Source: Heterodera schachtii
Lineage: Eukaryota > Nematoda > Chromadorea > Rhabditida > Heteroderidae
Length of the DNA: 64,000 nucleotides
Direction of reading: 5' to 3'
Assembly (NCBI GenBank): GCA_023374025.1
Contig: SIJG01000031.1
Location: 1,305,035-1,369,034 of the forward strand
Shown: piece by piece, positions 11,747 to 23,099 of the stretch
How positions within the stretch are numbered: the stretch's first letter is position 1
Layout: the number at the start of each line of letters is the position of its first letter
The notes under the pieces: model-generated
Seen by the model: only the letters and a program-made list of their open reading frames with translations
Told to the model about the DNA's origin: nothing
Databases searched by the model: none
Program-made: the position numbers and the translations under genes

Positions 11747-13256
11747 ATGTTGTTGAGTAGTTCCTCATTCTTTGTAATTTTTTCTGCCATTTTTTGGCTT
11801 TTCTATGAATATGCCCATGGAATGCCAAAAAACATTGGTAAATCTTCTTCATCAAATGATGGTAAGATTTAGCCAAAAGTTTGGCACTTGGAAGGAATTT
11901 TTAATAACTTAGCTATTGTCTTAAAAAATGTCAAAAAATAAAAATAAATATTTTAAAATTTCCGAAAATTTAGGTGAACAATCGATCAGCAAAGAAACAC
12001 GAAAATGGCTGAAGCAAATCATTGAATTTATCGACAAAAACAACCCAAAACAGTTCAATGGAATTGAGCAAAATGAGCAAATAAAAGATGAAAAGAAATT
12101 CAATGAGAAGAAAAATGAAATAAGAGAAAAACTGAAAACATCGAAAAAAGAGGTAAAAAATAAGAATAAAATTCAAAGCAAAATATTTAAAGATTATTAA
12201 TTTTATAATAATAAAATGATTTTAATGAGCAGCAGATGGTGGTGACACGAGAAGACGTAAAGAATTTTTTTGCCTTATTAAATAAATTTTTGGAAGACAT
12301 TGAGACGAAAATGACCAAAAAACTCAAAAAATTAGAAACATATAATACATTTCGCATAAAGAAGACAATTGAAAATGAAATAAAAACACCAAAAAAACAA
12401 AAAGAAGTTGTCAAAATTGAAAAAGAAATATGTTCAAAACACAAAATAAGGTATTTAAATATTCATTTTTAAATTTATATTTAAAATTATTTATATATTT
12501 TTAGCATTGAAAAAGATCTGCTGGATAAAACAGCAGCATTTGAAGCCATTCAATTATTTAAGAAATTGCAAATTTTGAATTGTTTGGGAACGGACGAAAA
12601 ACAGAAAGAACTTCGCGAGTATTTCGACACTTATTATTATCAGCAAAAACAACAAGGCAAAAAATATTTTATTTTTACATTTAAAATGTTTTTTTTTCAT
12701 TTTAAGAATTGAAAAGCGAAGAACAAAAGATTGAGCATGCATTGAATCGTTTGTCTGACGACAAGCGTTGTATAAGTCCATGCTGTGCTACCGTAGAAAT
12801 TTCTGAATGTTTTATGGATTATTTTTGTAAGGAGAGAAACTGTTGTGAATGTGAGTTTATTTTCTATTTTTAAGTTCACAAATGTATGCTCTAAAAGCGC
12901 AAAATATGCAAATCGTAATACAACTGATATACCTATTTATAATTTAAAAATTTCTTTGTAGGATAAATATAAATTAAAATGTCATTTTAAGATTGTTAAC
13001 ATTGTGTAAACATTTTGTTCCAAAACATTGGCCCATTAACATATTTTGGTATTTTATTTTAGGCTGCAGTTGCTGTGTTTTCTTGCCCGTGAATATTTCA
13101 TTATGTGCTGGCTGTTTAGCTGCTTCTACCGCAATTGATGCATGTTTCTGTTGTGGCTTTGTGCCTTATGCCTGTGTAAACGCAGTCAAAAAAGAACAAA
13201 ACAAGAAAAAACAGGAAAAGATTGAGAAACATTTGGAGGAAATTACACCACCATAG
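11747..13256 (+). CDS. Secreted Lys-rich coiled-coil protein with Cys-rich C-terminus, 334 aa, unknown family
   Basis: Six exons keep phase throughout: 11747-11861, 11974-12152, 12230-12450, 12505-12656, 12707-12850, 13063-13256 (1005 coding bases). The first 25 residues form a hydrophobic signal peptide (SSSSFFVIFSAIFWLF core). Residues about 39-230 are very rich in Lys, Glu, Asn and Gln with heptad-like spacing, suggesting a coiled coil. The last about 95 residues hold some 18 Cys, many as pairs (CCAT, NCCE, CSCC, CFCC), around a hydrophobic stretch, then a charged tail ending in ITPP. Intron 4 seems to start with GC rather than GT. No homologue is recognised. Secretion with a Cys-rich domain would fit a parasitism effector or a cuticle/gland protein, but that is inference. 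Confidence 0.75.
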
Positions 13257-14526
13257 GACTATTGAATGAATGAGTAATTAGTGGGATTTGATGATTAGCT
13301 AATTATCATTGATTTGGATAGAGCCCGGTAAAGAGATTTAGTTGATAATGCATTCAGTGCATAGACAGACCAAACTTTAAAAAAAGGCGAGTTAAAGTGT
13401 TGAAATACAATTCTTAGAAATTATTTAATTTTTTAAGTAGTGGGCCCCTATTTCATTATCATTGGTGGTGTAATTCTTTTTTTTTGCAAAATTCTGTCGA
13501 AATCTATTTAATCCGCAGTTTTTATTCGTCAATAAGCTAAATGATATTCGTAGCGTACAATCTCAAAATAATTAACAACAAAAAATTTCGCTTCGAAAAA
13601 ATTTTAATTTTTACTATTTTTAGGTTAATTTCAAAAGAAAACATTTTTTTGTTAAAAATAGAAAATTTTTTTATAAATAATTTATTTAAATTAAGCTCGA
13701 TCCTCTGATTTGTGAGATAAAAAATTGCGTTTTAATTTTTCTTTCAGTATTTATTTATTTTTTGGGTTTCTCGATTTTGGATTTTTATGGCCTCGGCGTT
13801 TCAGCAACGGAATTCAAAATGATTAAAGCATGAAAAAACTCATGCCATTTTTTAAATGAGTAGATTTTGAAATGTCGAGGCAATATGTATACATATTCTG
13901 AAATATTGTTTTTTAATGATTATGGTAATTAGACTTTTAGAAACGAATTCATCAAATAGGCAACAAAATTGGCTAAATTTCATTTCGCCTACTGGACATT
14001 TCGCCTACTATACCAAAAACCAAAGTCGGACATTTCGCCTACTATCCTAAAAATCCAAAAGTTTCTAGTATGGCCTTTGGGTGGTCATATGTTTATCACT
14101 GATCAATTTTAACAATAAATAAACAATATTTTGTGGGCCAAAAATTATGAAAAAATTCCTGCTAAGCAAACTTTTGATGCTGATCAAAAATGTCTTTTAC
14201 ATAAACTTGGTCAGATCACTCCTTCATAGTGATCGGAACACCCCAAAATACACTGAAAATCGAGAAAGTTTTCAAAAAAAATTCCTAGGGGGTTGAGAAA
14301 ATTTTGTTAAAAATCCTTATATTCATCTGAAAGCGCACAAAATCCTTTATAATATGCAAAAGACCGCAAGTCTTTACGATTTATATCTGCTGAGGTATGG
14401 GCACTTCACTTTCGGTGTCTAAAAAAAGTATTATATTTTCTTAAGGAAATAATGGATTTTACAGTAGAAATGATCAACCCGAAATTGAAGTGCCCGTACC
14501 TAAGCGGGTATAAGTCGTAGACCCAC
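13257..14526. other. Repeat-rich spacer
   Basis: 13980-14060 repeats a 'gacatttcgcctacta' word, related to 25505-25560. 14150-14290 shares 'cttttgatgctgat' and flanks with BTB intron 1 (5930-6050). No gene is seen. Confidence 0.45.
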
Positions 14527-15085
14527 GGTGCTAGGTCGAACCTAAAAAAGTATCAGTGTAGGCGAACCTAAAAAAGTATCAGTTGTAATAAAAATAATTA
14601 ACTTTAAATATTCTAAAGTGATTTATTTTTTAAGTTTCCACCTAGCTAATACTTTCTCATAAAAATTGATATTAATGTTCGAAATGAAATACGAGAAAAT
14701 TTTATAAAATATTGACGGCATGAAATTTAAGACAACAAAAAATTCTAAAAGCTGGGGAAAATTGTTTAAATACTGCCACAACGCTAGCCTGGCTACCCAT
14801 AAAATTTTTATTTAAAATGCAGCAAATAAAAATTATTTTCTTGCTTTTCCTGATCATTACCCCAAATTTCGCTGAAAAGTCAGCAGAAGCAGCCAAATCA
14901 CGAAAAGAACGCGGTATCATTACAATACCGTTGATGATCGGAGCGGCTGCGGCCATTTTGACACCTATCATCGTTGGCGCTACAGTAGCCGGCTATGTGA
15001 TCGGCACCAAGACAGCAATTGCGAACAATGATCGTTCGTAAAAATATTTAAAGGTTATTCGCCCCACTGATACTTTTTTAGGTTC
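14527..15085. repeat. Inverted repeats around a small peptide gene
   Basis: The phrase cctaaaaaagtatcagt occurs twice at 14539-14582, and its complement lies at 15064-15081. The arms bracket the 74-codon frame at 14817-15041. The right arm ends next to the breakpoint of the duplicated BTB segment. Confidence 0.6.
14817..15041 (+). CDS. Small secreted or membrane peptide, 74 aa
   Basis: One uninterrupted exon from ATG to TAA. Residues 1-19 are a strong signal peptide (IIFLLFLIITP core, cleavage likely after NFA). A short charged section (EKSAEAAKSRKERG) follows, then about 32 Gly/Ala/Ile/Val residues that could form a membrane helix or amphipathic peptide, then a polar tail. No Cys after the signal. 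Composition is clearly less AT-biased than the neighbourhood. Family unknown. Confidence 0.55.
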   Translation: MQQIKIIFLLFLIITPNFAEKSAEAAKSRKERGIITIPLMIGAAAAILTPIIVGATVAGYVIGTKTAIANNDRS

Positions 15086-15095
15086 GTCTCAGCAC

Positions 15096-16703
15096 GAAAA
15101 ATTATCATTTTGGGTCAAAAATTAGAAAATTGTATTCAAAATGAAAAAAAGCAATAAAAATATTTTTTTTGTGCGCTTTTTCCATAAAAAACTGGAAAAT
15201 TTTTTGAAAATTTGGGTGCAATTTGTTAACAGATTTTAACCAAAAATGACCAAATTTTCATCATTACGCCCCTTGAAATCATCAAAATGATCAAAATCAG
15301 CAGAATCTTGGCAGTCCTGGTTGTAATTGATACAAAAAAATTAAGACCCATTAAGATTCGAAATGGTGCTTCTCCGTTCGTTCGGCAACTTTTCGAATTG
15401 TGTCGCAAAAAAATGGGGCAGAGAATTCCACTGGCACATTTTATGAACATGTTTTTTCTAATGAATCATCAAACAGCCCGGGATTCACCAATTTCATTTC
15501 GTTTGCGGTGAGAGGCAATTGAAAACAAACATCATCCATTAATTGCCACTAATTATGGGCAATTAAGGAAATGGTGGACCCGAGCAATTGTTTTTCGAGC
15601 GGAGAAGAGTACAAAGTGACAGTGGCCATCGATTTAAGCGTGAAAAACGAAAAAATAGACAAATCCATTCTTCTGCTGGACCCATGCAAATCCACGGGGA
15701 CAGTTTCGATGGAAATTGAAAAAATGTCGGAATTTGCGCGAGAAGTGTTGTTGAGTGGCCGTAAAAGCAAGGCAGTCACATACATAAAGGGATTGCCATG
15801 GAAAATATTGGCACAAATCAATCAGAGGACGGAAAGCACAAAAAAATGTTTGGGCATTTTCCTGTTTTGTGCCGCGCCCAAAGAAGGTTCAAATCGAATA
15901 TTAATTAACAATAATGAACAACCAATAATTAAATTTGTTAATATGTAGTACCGATTTAGGGATGGCCCGGAATTCCGATTTCCGAAAAATTTTCAACCCT
16001 CGGAATTCCTGATTTCCGAAAATTTTTTGGGGCCTCGGAATGCCATCCCTGGTACCGATGGTACCCTCCAGTTTTCAAAAAATAAATTTTGAATTTTTTC
16101 TGAAAAAGATCGTATTAGGAAACCGAATCTGACATTAATTTCGACCTATGTCGAACCCCGAAACCGATTCGAGCGAAAAGTCGAAAACTCAAATTGTCGA
16201 ATTTCTTATTTTGGTTCTAAAATGGTTTACATACATATATAGGGAAACAAATGAATTAATTTGACAATTCATTAATTAAAAAATCATCTAAACCATTTTT
16301 AGACCAAATAAAAAATTGAAAATTTAAATTTTCGACATTTTTGCTCGAATCCGGATTAGGATATACCACCTGTAATATTATCTTAATTTGCATTGGACAG
16401 AAAATTGGAGCTGCAAATGTTCGGCAACAATTCGAATTGTTTCACAAAAATGCGATTGGATGGATTTATGGAAAGAATGTAATACGCATGTTATGAACAA
16501 TGAAAATTCTGGCTGGGGACTCAAACAATTCATTTCATTGGCCGTGAGTGAACCAATTAAACTTGCCCTTTTAATTGAACCAATTATGGACAATTAAGCA
16601 TCTGATGGACCCGAGCAATGGTTTTTACAATCAAAAGGAGGACCGAGTGACATTGGCCATTGATTTCAGCGTGAAAGAAGCAAAAACGGAGAATAAATCT
16701 TAG
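15096..16703 (+). pseudogene. Duplicated 3' half of the BTB gene (orphan copy)
   Basis: Near-identical to 8640-10393, including introns and the ggaattccg MITE. Exons: 15356-15507, 15568-15886, 16401-16543, 16599-16703. All frames are open, with a normal TAG after NKS. The BTB, BACK and first PWKI exons are absent, so no complete protein can be made unless another promoter and start are used. Differences from copy 1 are a few small indels and substitutions, so the duplication is recent. Confidence 0.8.
15957..16051. mobile_element. Second copy of the ggaattccg MITE
   Basis: Carried along in the segmental duplication. TSD GTACCGAT is at 15948-15955 (one extra T before the element) and 16052-16059. 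Confidence 0.7.
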
Positions 16704-17759
16704 CCAATTTGGCAATTTTATATTCAATCAAATCTCTTTTTTGCCTACATAATATTTTTTGCAAATTAAAATTTGTATTCAAAATTGGCAAAAACCTAAT
16801 GTTTTGCTAGACTAATCCAGCAGGTTAATTAAATCATACATATCCAAGCACATATACAACCAATAGCCCAAAATTTTTCGGAAATCCGAAAATTCCATTA
16901 CCCTCCCTTCACACCGAGGTAAAGACGCATTTGACAAATTTGTTTCAATTAAAAATTAAAGGTCAAAATTGGGATATTTGTGGTGGATACGGTATAAGCG
17001 GGTAGGGGTAGCATACGGTAAGTGCCACGTAACTTTTACAAAAATCAATTTTGGTGTAGTTACATATTTTGCTTTTTTAAATCGACGACGACTGAATGGC
17101 TTCAATTAAAAACACAGTCAGAGGCAGGAAGATTTAAAGCAAAATGTTACAAAAATTCCGAGTTTTTCTCAAATTCATTGGACATTTATACAACGACTCA
17201 CAAATTATATGTACAATCAGAGAAATATTTGGAACATATTACAGACAAATCGTCCAATTAAATGATGAGCATAATCAAATACAATACAATTAGTGATCAA
17301 TTAATGTCTTCCGAATAAATCCATCCGCCGCTTTTGGCCATTGATTCGCTCTTTCTGTGCTGTCACATTTGTTGCTGATCATTTTGCTGTCTGAAAATGG
17401 AAAAAAAAAACATTTAGAACACGAGGATTAAATTGTTGGCATTTTGCCACAATTCTCTCCCACCGATGGCCAAATGTCCTCGGCTGGCAGCACAAATCAC
17501 TGGTCACGGGGAGCTCAGGAAAAAATAGGCTTTTGCCTAAAAATATCATCCCTAGTGCCAACATTTGATGGAAATTCCCTCCCAAAAATTGCCAATAATC
17601 CTAAACCGGACAAGAATTTTGGAATTAATCCAGGCTTTTATCCCGCAGAATCTTAAGGGATTTTAAGAAAAATAGTTTTATTTATTTAATGAAATAGTTG
17701 TCGAAATTGGAAAAACAATGGCATTTTATAATTAAAATCAAGTCGCTAAAAACAGTTAG
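16704..17759. other. No firm gene; one candidate terminal exon
   Basis: An open frame ending at 17261 (peptide end YLEHITDKSSN) could be a last exon but has no clear acceptor. 17380-17660 is less AT-rich and open on both strands without a recognisable product. Confidence 0.3.
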
Positions 17760-17890
17760 GTAGGTACCGTTCTTACTGAATTAGTACCCCCCCCCCCATC
17801 CCTCTGAATTAGACCCCCCCCCCCTTCGAAAGGGATTGAAAAATACAATACCCGCCTGTGGTACTTTATAATTCAGTAAGTACGGTATTT
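17760..17890. repeat. Fold-back element with C-runs
   Basis: Arms 'taccgttcttactgaatta' and 'taattcagtaagtacggta' face each other around two runs of C (about 17788-17798 and 17815-17824). A fragment of the same family is at 3205-3260. Confidence 0.6.
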
Positions 17891-19121
17891 AGCGATGAAA
17901 AATTTACAAAAATTGGCGTTTTTTTGTTGGATTTTAAAAAAATTAAAATTATCACTACCAGAAGCACCGCCGGTCCCCCTAAACTTGGTTTTCAGAATTT
18001 TCTCTGTACAGAGAGCCTTTGTTGCCCTGCTGACTAAATCAGAAGAGAAGCAGTGACAGATCCGGAGAAGAAGGGTCAATCCAGCGCTTCGATATCTGAG
18101 GATTTTTCCCTCATTTTGTGGTCTTTTAGAGGGCCAAAGAGGATGATTTTTTTTGGAAAAATGAGGATTTGCGGATTTCAATGAAAATTAGAATTTTAAA
18201 AAATTTACGTATCAGTAGGAAGTTTTTTTTCTAGAAACCCAAACTTTTTTAGATTTATTCAAAGGAAAAGATTCCACTGGTTTTTTTAAAAATTATATGT
18301 TTTAATTGAAAATTTAAAAAAAATTTCAGAAAAAATCCTATTGATTTTTTTTGAGAAAAATTCTAGTTTTTTTTAAATTTTTTTTTGTAGAAACTGCCAT
18401 GACACCCCCCGTCCGCCGGAGTTGACTGAATTTGAAAATTTGATTTTGCCGTGCTTCGGGCTTAAAAGTTTGACTGAGTTTCAAGCGTTTTTCAAGATGG
18501 ACTGCTGCTGGTGACAGAAAAGAGGAAATCAATGATGCTCTGATCAGTGATTAGTGATCGAATTATTGTGAATTTCTCAAAATTTTCATTTTTCTTCAAT
18601 TTTGTTTTTTTATTTGCCTGCTGATGGTAAAATAATATTTATTCTAACATATTCACCGAGGTTTTACAACGCATTTAAATTCATATATTTTAATTTTACT
18701 GACTACTTACAAATTAGGTACATGAGAAATGCTCAATATTAATCAAAATTTTAAATAAATTTTTGCGTTTTTTTGTGTAAAAAAATCAATTCCTCAGTGA
18801 AAAAAAAGAATAAAATGAATTTAAAACATAAATTTTTGAGCTTTTGTAAAATTAAAAAATGATTTAAAAAATTAAAATTTTTGGTTTAAAAATAAAATAA
18901 AATTTGTGGGTTTATAATTATTTATTTTTTTTAAATAAGTTTAAAAAATCTCCTGACAAAAATAATAAATTTTTTAGTAAATTAAATTCGTCGAATTTTG
19001 TCGACCATTTTTCGAATTTATTTTAATTTCAAGAAATGCCTTCGAGCGAAATTTTAAAGAATCAATCCTTGGCACCTTGAATTGCTTCTCCCAATGCTTT
19101 TCCTCTTTTGATCTCCGCCGC
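17891..19121. other. Repeat fragments and AT-rich DNA
   Basis: 18090-18180 has 'gaggattt' words as in the element at 36277-36945. Partial GC-rich hairpins lie at 17966-17975 and about 18411. 18541-19060 is plain AT-rich sequence. No gene is seen. Confidence 0.4.
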
Positions 19122-19276
19122 GGGGGAGATGCGCCGCTCCCGGAGGTAAGTGCAATACCGGGCCGACGCGCGGTCGAGAGGAAGCAAGCCCCCTGCTACG
19201 ACCTTTTTCCAAAAATTGGTTAATCTCTTTGACCCCGGTAGGGGTCGTTACGGAGATTAAGCCGTAAAGAACAGAT
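19122..19276 (-). ncRNA. U2: U2 snRNA, 3' portion (nt 39 to end), separated by insertion
   Basis: Read on the minus strand from 19276: ATCTGTTCTT (U2 after GUAGU), a stem with loop at 19231-19246 (GACCCC and GGGGTC), the Sm-type site AATTTTTGG at 19209-19217, a GGGCTTGCT segment typical of U2 stem-loop III, then GGTATTGCA and ACCTCC motifs of stem-loop IV. The 3' end is approximate. With the 38-nt part at 23100-23137 the gene totals about 190 nt, the usual U2 size. Confidence 0.9.
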
Positions 19277-22200
19277 AAGAGTTTATTTAAGAGAATGTTT
19301 GAAAAAGACAAATAAGTGATTTTGACGATCAAATGAATGAGAAACTGTCGGTCAACCGGGTCAGTGCACATAGAGATTTGCGAGAGTGAGTAAAGAGAAA
19401 AATGGGAGATCCATTGTGAGAAATAGATGTGAAAATGAGGCAAAAAAATGACTGACAAAGATAAATGGATCGCTTCTGTTGGCACAAGGAAAATTTGAAA
19501 ATGAGAAATGGCCCCTCTATTCGTCTCCCTCTCCATTTTCTGCCATTGGCCAGTCGTTGTACTGCTTTGTGCCGGTGATGTGCTCGACGTAAATGTCCCG
19601 GCTCCATTTGATTGCCTCGGACACCATGAGTTTGCGCATCAAGTGCCGGTAGTGTTGGCCAATGTGCATTCTGTTTAAGACCAATTCATTGTGGGGATCC
19701 CACCCACCGAGTGGGCCAACAACAAACGCATCCAAGAACACAGTCAGGCCCTGCTGCCGAAGGTGTTGTGCCAATTCGTCGTATTTGCGCCGCTTTTCGT
19801 TTCGTGCGGCTTCAAAGGCGCCGTACCGGTTCTCAAATGGCATGCAGACGTCGACGATCAATGCGGTTTTGAGCGTGTTGTCCATGGCCAAGATGTCGGG
19901 CCGAACGTTGTTGGGGAAGTTTGGCACCGTTTGATTGACTCGGACGACAGTTGTTGCTGGTGGTCGGAAGGCTTTGACCAGGCGTTCCATGATCACATTG
20001 TGGCGACGGCCAATGGTGGCGAGCATCGGTGGACAGTGGCAGAGCACGTGTGGGAGCGTTTCGTTGCCGAAACCACAACGCCTGCATTGTTTGTTGTTCG
20101 GTTGGCCGAACCGTCTCGTGCCGTTGAGTGGGACACAGCCGAGGCGGGCTCGATGGATGAAGCGCCAGTCGGCGAACCGGGTGAAGTTGCCGTGGGCTAG
20201 AAAGTGATTTGAGGCGGCACTAACGCTTGTCACACTATGTGCCTTCCCTTGATCTGGCTTGGATAGCAGGCGGCGGTGGTAGAAGTCGCGGATGGCTGAC
20301 CGCAGGCAGAATTCGGCCGCTTTCGGTTGGACTTGGCACCCGTTCAGGAGCAGTTGCATTGAGCCGTCGTTGACTGCCCATTCGACGCCAACTTTTGTCC
20401 GCAGTCGCCTCGTTGCCGTTCTGAGCCGCGTCCAGGTCGAAGAAATGTCTGTTGAATCGTTGTTCATGTCGCCGTCCATCGAGCCGTTGAGGTACTTGGC
20501 CAATTCGTGTTGTCGTGGGGCCCGGCGCAGACGCTTGGCAACGACGGTGCAGAGCAAAGTTCCGGCACGCTGCGGGAGGTTCAACCACCGCTTTGCCGCA
20601 CGGACGATCTTTTTGTCCAGCGCATTCAGCGGGGCTTTGCGTACTTCCCCATTTTTGAGATGGAAGGCGATTGATGGCAGAACGAAAGTGTTTACTGCAT
20701 CAAATTTTTGCCACGGGGCGAGCAGTGATCGGTCAATTTTGTCGACATGGTCGGACATTCGCTGAATGATGTGGTCGGCGGATTGTGCTCTTTGGTAACC
20801 GGTCGGAACGCCGAGATGTTCGTAGTGCTGATCGATGTTCATTGGAGGTGGTTGTCCGCCTTGGATGGTAAATGTTGTCGGCTGGGCAATCCTGCGCTTT
20901 CCATCGATGACCAACGTCGCGCACTTTCTTGGATTGAACCGAAGATGGGCCCAATCAGCAATTTGCCCGGTTGTGGTTAACATTTGTTGGAGTTGTTGTG
21001 TGTTGTTGGACACAAGCACCAGGTCGTCGGCATAGGCCAATGTCGATGTTGATTGACCGCCGATTTGGTAGCCGATGTTTTGGCTGTCAAGTGCGCGAAG
21101 GATGGGCTCGAGTGCGAGGTTGAAGATGATCGGACTCAGAGGGCACCCTTGCTTGACGCCTGCGCGGATGGTGATGTCGTCAGTGAGGCCGCCTGTCTGT
21201 CGTATTTGGATCACGTTGTTGTTGTACAGTAGTCTGATGGTGTTGACTGTTGTGTTGTCGAGGCCGGACCATTTGAGTGATCGGAAGATCACTTCGTGTG
21301 GGATGGAGCCGAACGCATTTGTCAAATCGAGCCATGCGATGGCACATTCATTTCGCTCTCTGCGGGCATCCTGAAGAATGCTTTGGAGCATGAAATTATG
21401 TTCCGAGCAACCATCGACGGGCATAAAGCCCTTTTGTGCCTGGCTAATCCGCTTGTTTCGGATAGCCCATTGTGCCAACCGGTTTGCGAGCACAGCCGAG
21501 TGCAGCTTTCCGAGCGTGTTCGACAGTGCAATTGGCCGCCAATTGTTCACGTCCTCGCGGGCTCCTTTTTTGTGGATGAGCACTGTCGTTGAGCGGCGCC
21601 AGCTCGTTGGAATGTGCTGTTGTTGTTTGGCGGCATTGAAGATGGCGGTGAGAATGTGGCAGCCGGGGTCAAACTTTTTCCAAACCGCGTAGCGGATGTT
21701 GTCGGGTCCGGGTGCGGTGTTGCTGCACCGCTTGAGCCGCTCTGAGACTTCGTTGTTGTTGAAGTTGGCTGTGAACGGGCTGTTGTCGGCGAGCGGTTCG
21801 AAGAATGGCACGGAGTTGGGCATTTGCTCAGCGACAGGCGGGCTGGGGCCGAATACACTTGTGAAATGCTCATGAAGCACTTCAGCCGAGAGCTGGCACA
21901 GCGGTGACGCCTGCTCAGTGATCTCCCGGTACGCTCTAGCGCGTGAGGCGCGGTACAGCTTTTGAATGCGAGCGGCGGCGACGGGGTCAAATGGCGGACC
22001 GGCATCGGCATTCATATGGTTTCGGCGCCTGCCATGTTGGTTCGGTGGCGGTCTTGGCCTTTGCTGTTGTTGAGCGGGCCGTTGTGTGAATGCCACTTGT
22101 GCCTGTTGTCGGACTGCGTTGGTGAACTCGTCCAACAGGTCGTCAAGCTGCTCGGCGTTTGCCACCGCATTGAACCGCCGAACCCATTCGCGTTGTTGTG

Positions 22201-23099
22201 CATTTTGTTGCCGTTGAGCGACCACCGGACCAGTTTGGTTGTCGTGCGGTTCAGGTTGAGCATTGGCGACCAAATGTGCTGGCGGTGTTTGGCTCTGGCG
22301 GGCGGTACGGCTGCGCGCTGTTTGTGCGCTTCGGTCACTTGCGTTTGGCGAGGCGGTGCCTGCCGAGTGCCGTTGTGCAACCAATGCAGGCGGGGTCGAA
22401 CGACCAGACGGTACATCCGATTCGCGCCGGCACTGCATGCGGTCTGTCCGTGCCCCCGTACCGCTGGGAGTGGTCCCGGACTGATCCGCAGCAGCGGGTT
22501 GAGCCGGGGAAACGGGCTCCTGGAGGCGAGGAGCCCGCGGTCGGACCTGGCGAACGACATTCGCGTGCTGTGGTTGGTGCCGTTCCTCTTGGATCGGCTG
22601 TGCGCCTTGGCATTGTGCCGACTTCTTCTGGTGAGCATTGCATGCCCTCAATTGTGCAAAAATTTGTCGGCAGCCATGGCAGCGGAAGGCCAAATGCCAT
22701 GTGTTTTGCGGTGTGTGGTCCTTCTTCAAATGCTTTGATAGTCCGGCGTGAGTGTTGAATGATCGGCCAGCGCAAAACCGACATGGCAAAGGCAGGGCAA
22801 TTGGCACTCCAAGGACGTGCTGGTGAGCTACGTCCTCTTCGCCAAGTTCGCCACATTCATCGCCTTGCTCAGTACGATTTTGAGCACTTCCAACCGACAG
22901 GTCTATATTTGGGTCGGATTGGGCAGTGGAATTGGAAAGGTCATGCATTGGCGGTGTCAATAAGTATTGATTGTTTTGGTCAAGTGAGGAAAATAGGCAA
23001 ATATTTGGGCAGACGAAGTTGAGGACGGGCAGAGGGGAACAGAACAAAGTGTTTTATTTTGTGGAATAAAAGAAAAATAATATTTTTCGGAGCAAATTC
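19277..23099 (-). mobile_element. Full-length U2-specific non-LTR retrotransposon (R2/NeSL group, Utopia-like)
   Basis: This 3.8-kb element lies exactly between the two halves of a U2 snRNA gene, on the same strand. Its 5' UTR is only 52 bp, then one long ORF, then a 240-bp 3' UTR ending in AT-rich sequence without a poly-A tail. There is no clear TSD: at most one T is shared at the junction. Elements with a restriction-like endonuclease often insert at fixed sites. Utopia is the published lineage that targets U2 genes (established knowledge); assignment to it rests on target and domain order, not on a phylogeny. The coding part is far more GC-rich than its surroundings. Confidence 0.85.
19517..23047 (-). 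CDS. Retrotransposon ORF: zinc fingers, reverse transcriptase, restriction-like endonuclease
   Basis: 1176 codons with no frame break. Residues 89-111 form a C2H2 finger (C89, C92, H106, H111); residues 123-146 form a second, C2HC-type finger (C123, C126, H139, C146). Both presumably bind target DNA. Reverse transcriptase spans about 440-720: GPDN at 447, first catalytic Asp in WLDLTNAFG (D574), QGCPLSP at 633-639, and YADD at 672-675. The C-terminal part has a CCHC knuckle (C988, C991, H1000, C1005) and the endonuclease core RPD (1049-1051), IVDV (D1066) and EKRRKY. That is the R2-type arrangement; no Ulp1 protease domain, known from NeSL-1, is visible. Met34 is an alternative start, since residues 1-33 are poorly structured. 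All catalytic residues look intact, so it may be active. Confidence 0.9.
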   Translation of the reverse strand: MFCSPLPVLNFVCPNICLFSSLDQNNQYLLTPPMHDLSNSTAQSDPNIDLSVGSAQNRTEQGDECGELGEEDVAHQHVLGVPIALPLPCRFCAGRSFNTHAGLSKHLKKDHTPQNTWHLAFRCHGCRQIFAQLRACNAHQKKSAQCQGAQPIQEERHQPQHANVVRQVRPRAPRLQEPVSPAQPAAADQSGTTPSGTGARTDRMQCRRESDVPSGRSTPPALVAQRHSAGTASPNASDRSAQTARSRTARQSQTPPAHLVANAQPEPHDNQTGPVVAQRQQNAQQREWVRRFNAVANAEQLDDLLDEFTNAVRQQAQVAFTQRPAQQQQRPRPPPNQHGRRRNHMNADAGPPFDPVAAARIQKLYRASRARAYREITEQASPLCQLSAEVLHEHFTSVFGPSPPVAEQMPNSVPFFEPLADNSPFTANFNNNEVSERLKRCSNTAPGPDNIRYAVWKKFDPGCHILTAIFNAAKQQQHIPTSWRRSTTVLIHKKGAREDVNNWRPIALSNTLGKLHSAVLANRLAQWAIRNKRISQAQKGFMPVDGCSEHNFMLQSILQDARRERNECAIAWLDLTNAFGSIPHEVIFRSLKWSGLDNTTVNTIRLLYNNNVIQIRQTGGLTDDITIRAGVKQGCPLSPIIFNLALEPILRALDSQNIGYQIGGQSTSTLAYADDLVLVSNNTQQLQQMLTTTGQIADWAHLRFNPRKCATLVIDGKRRIAQPTTFTIQGGQPPPMNIDQHYEHLGVPTGYQRAQSADHIIQRMSDHVDKIDRSLLAPWQKFDAVNTFVLPSIAFHLKNGEVRKAPLNALDKKIVRAAKRWLNLPQRAGTLLCTVVAKRLRRAPRQHELAKYLNGSMDGDMNNDSTDISSTWTRLRTATRRLRTKVGVEWAVNDGSMQLLLNGCQVQPKAAEFCLRSAIRDFYHRRLLSKPDQGKAHSVTSVSAASNHFLAHGNFTRFADWRFIHRARLGCVPLNGTRRFGQPNNKQCRRCGFGNETLPHVLCHCPPMLATIGRRHNVIMERLVKAFRPPATTVVRVNQTVPNFPNNVRPDILAMDNTLKTALIVDVCMPFENRYGAFEAARNEKRRKYDELAQHLRQQGLTVFLDAFVVGPLGGWDPHNELVLNRMHIGQHYRHLMRKLMVSEAIKWSRDIYVEHITGTKQYNDWPMAENGEGDE

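Noticed and set aside
19662..22758. Long open frames on the plus strand opposite the retrotransposon ORF (up to 258 codons)
   Set aside because: They mirror the GC-rich coding frame of the minus-strand reverse transcriptase ORF and have no domain or splice support.
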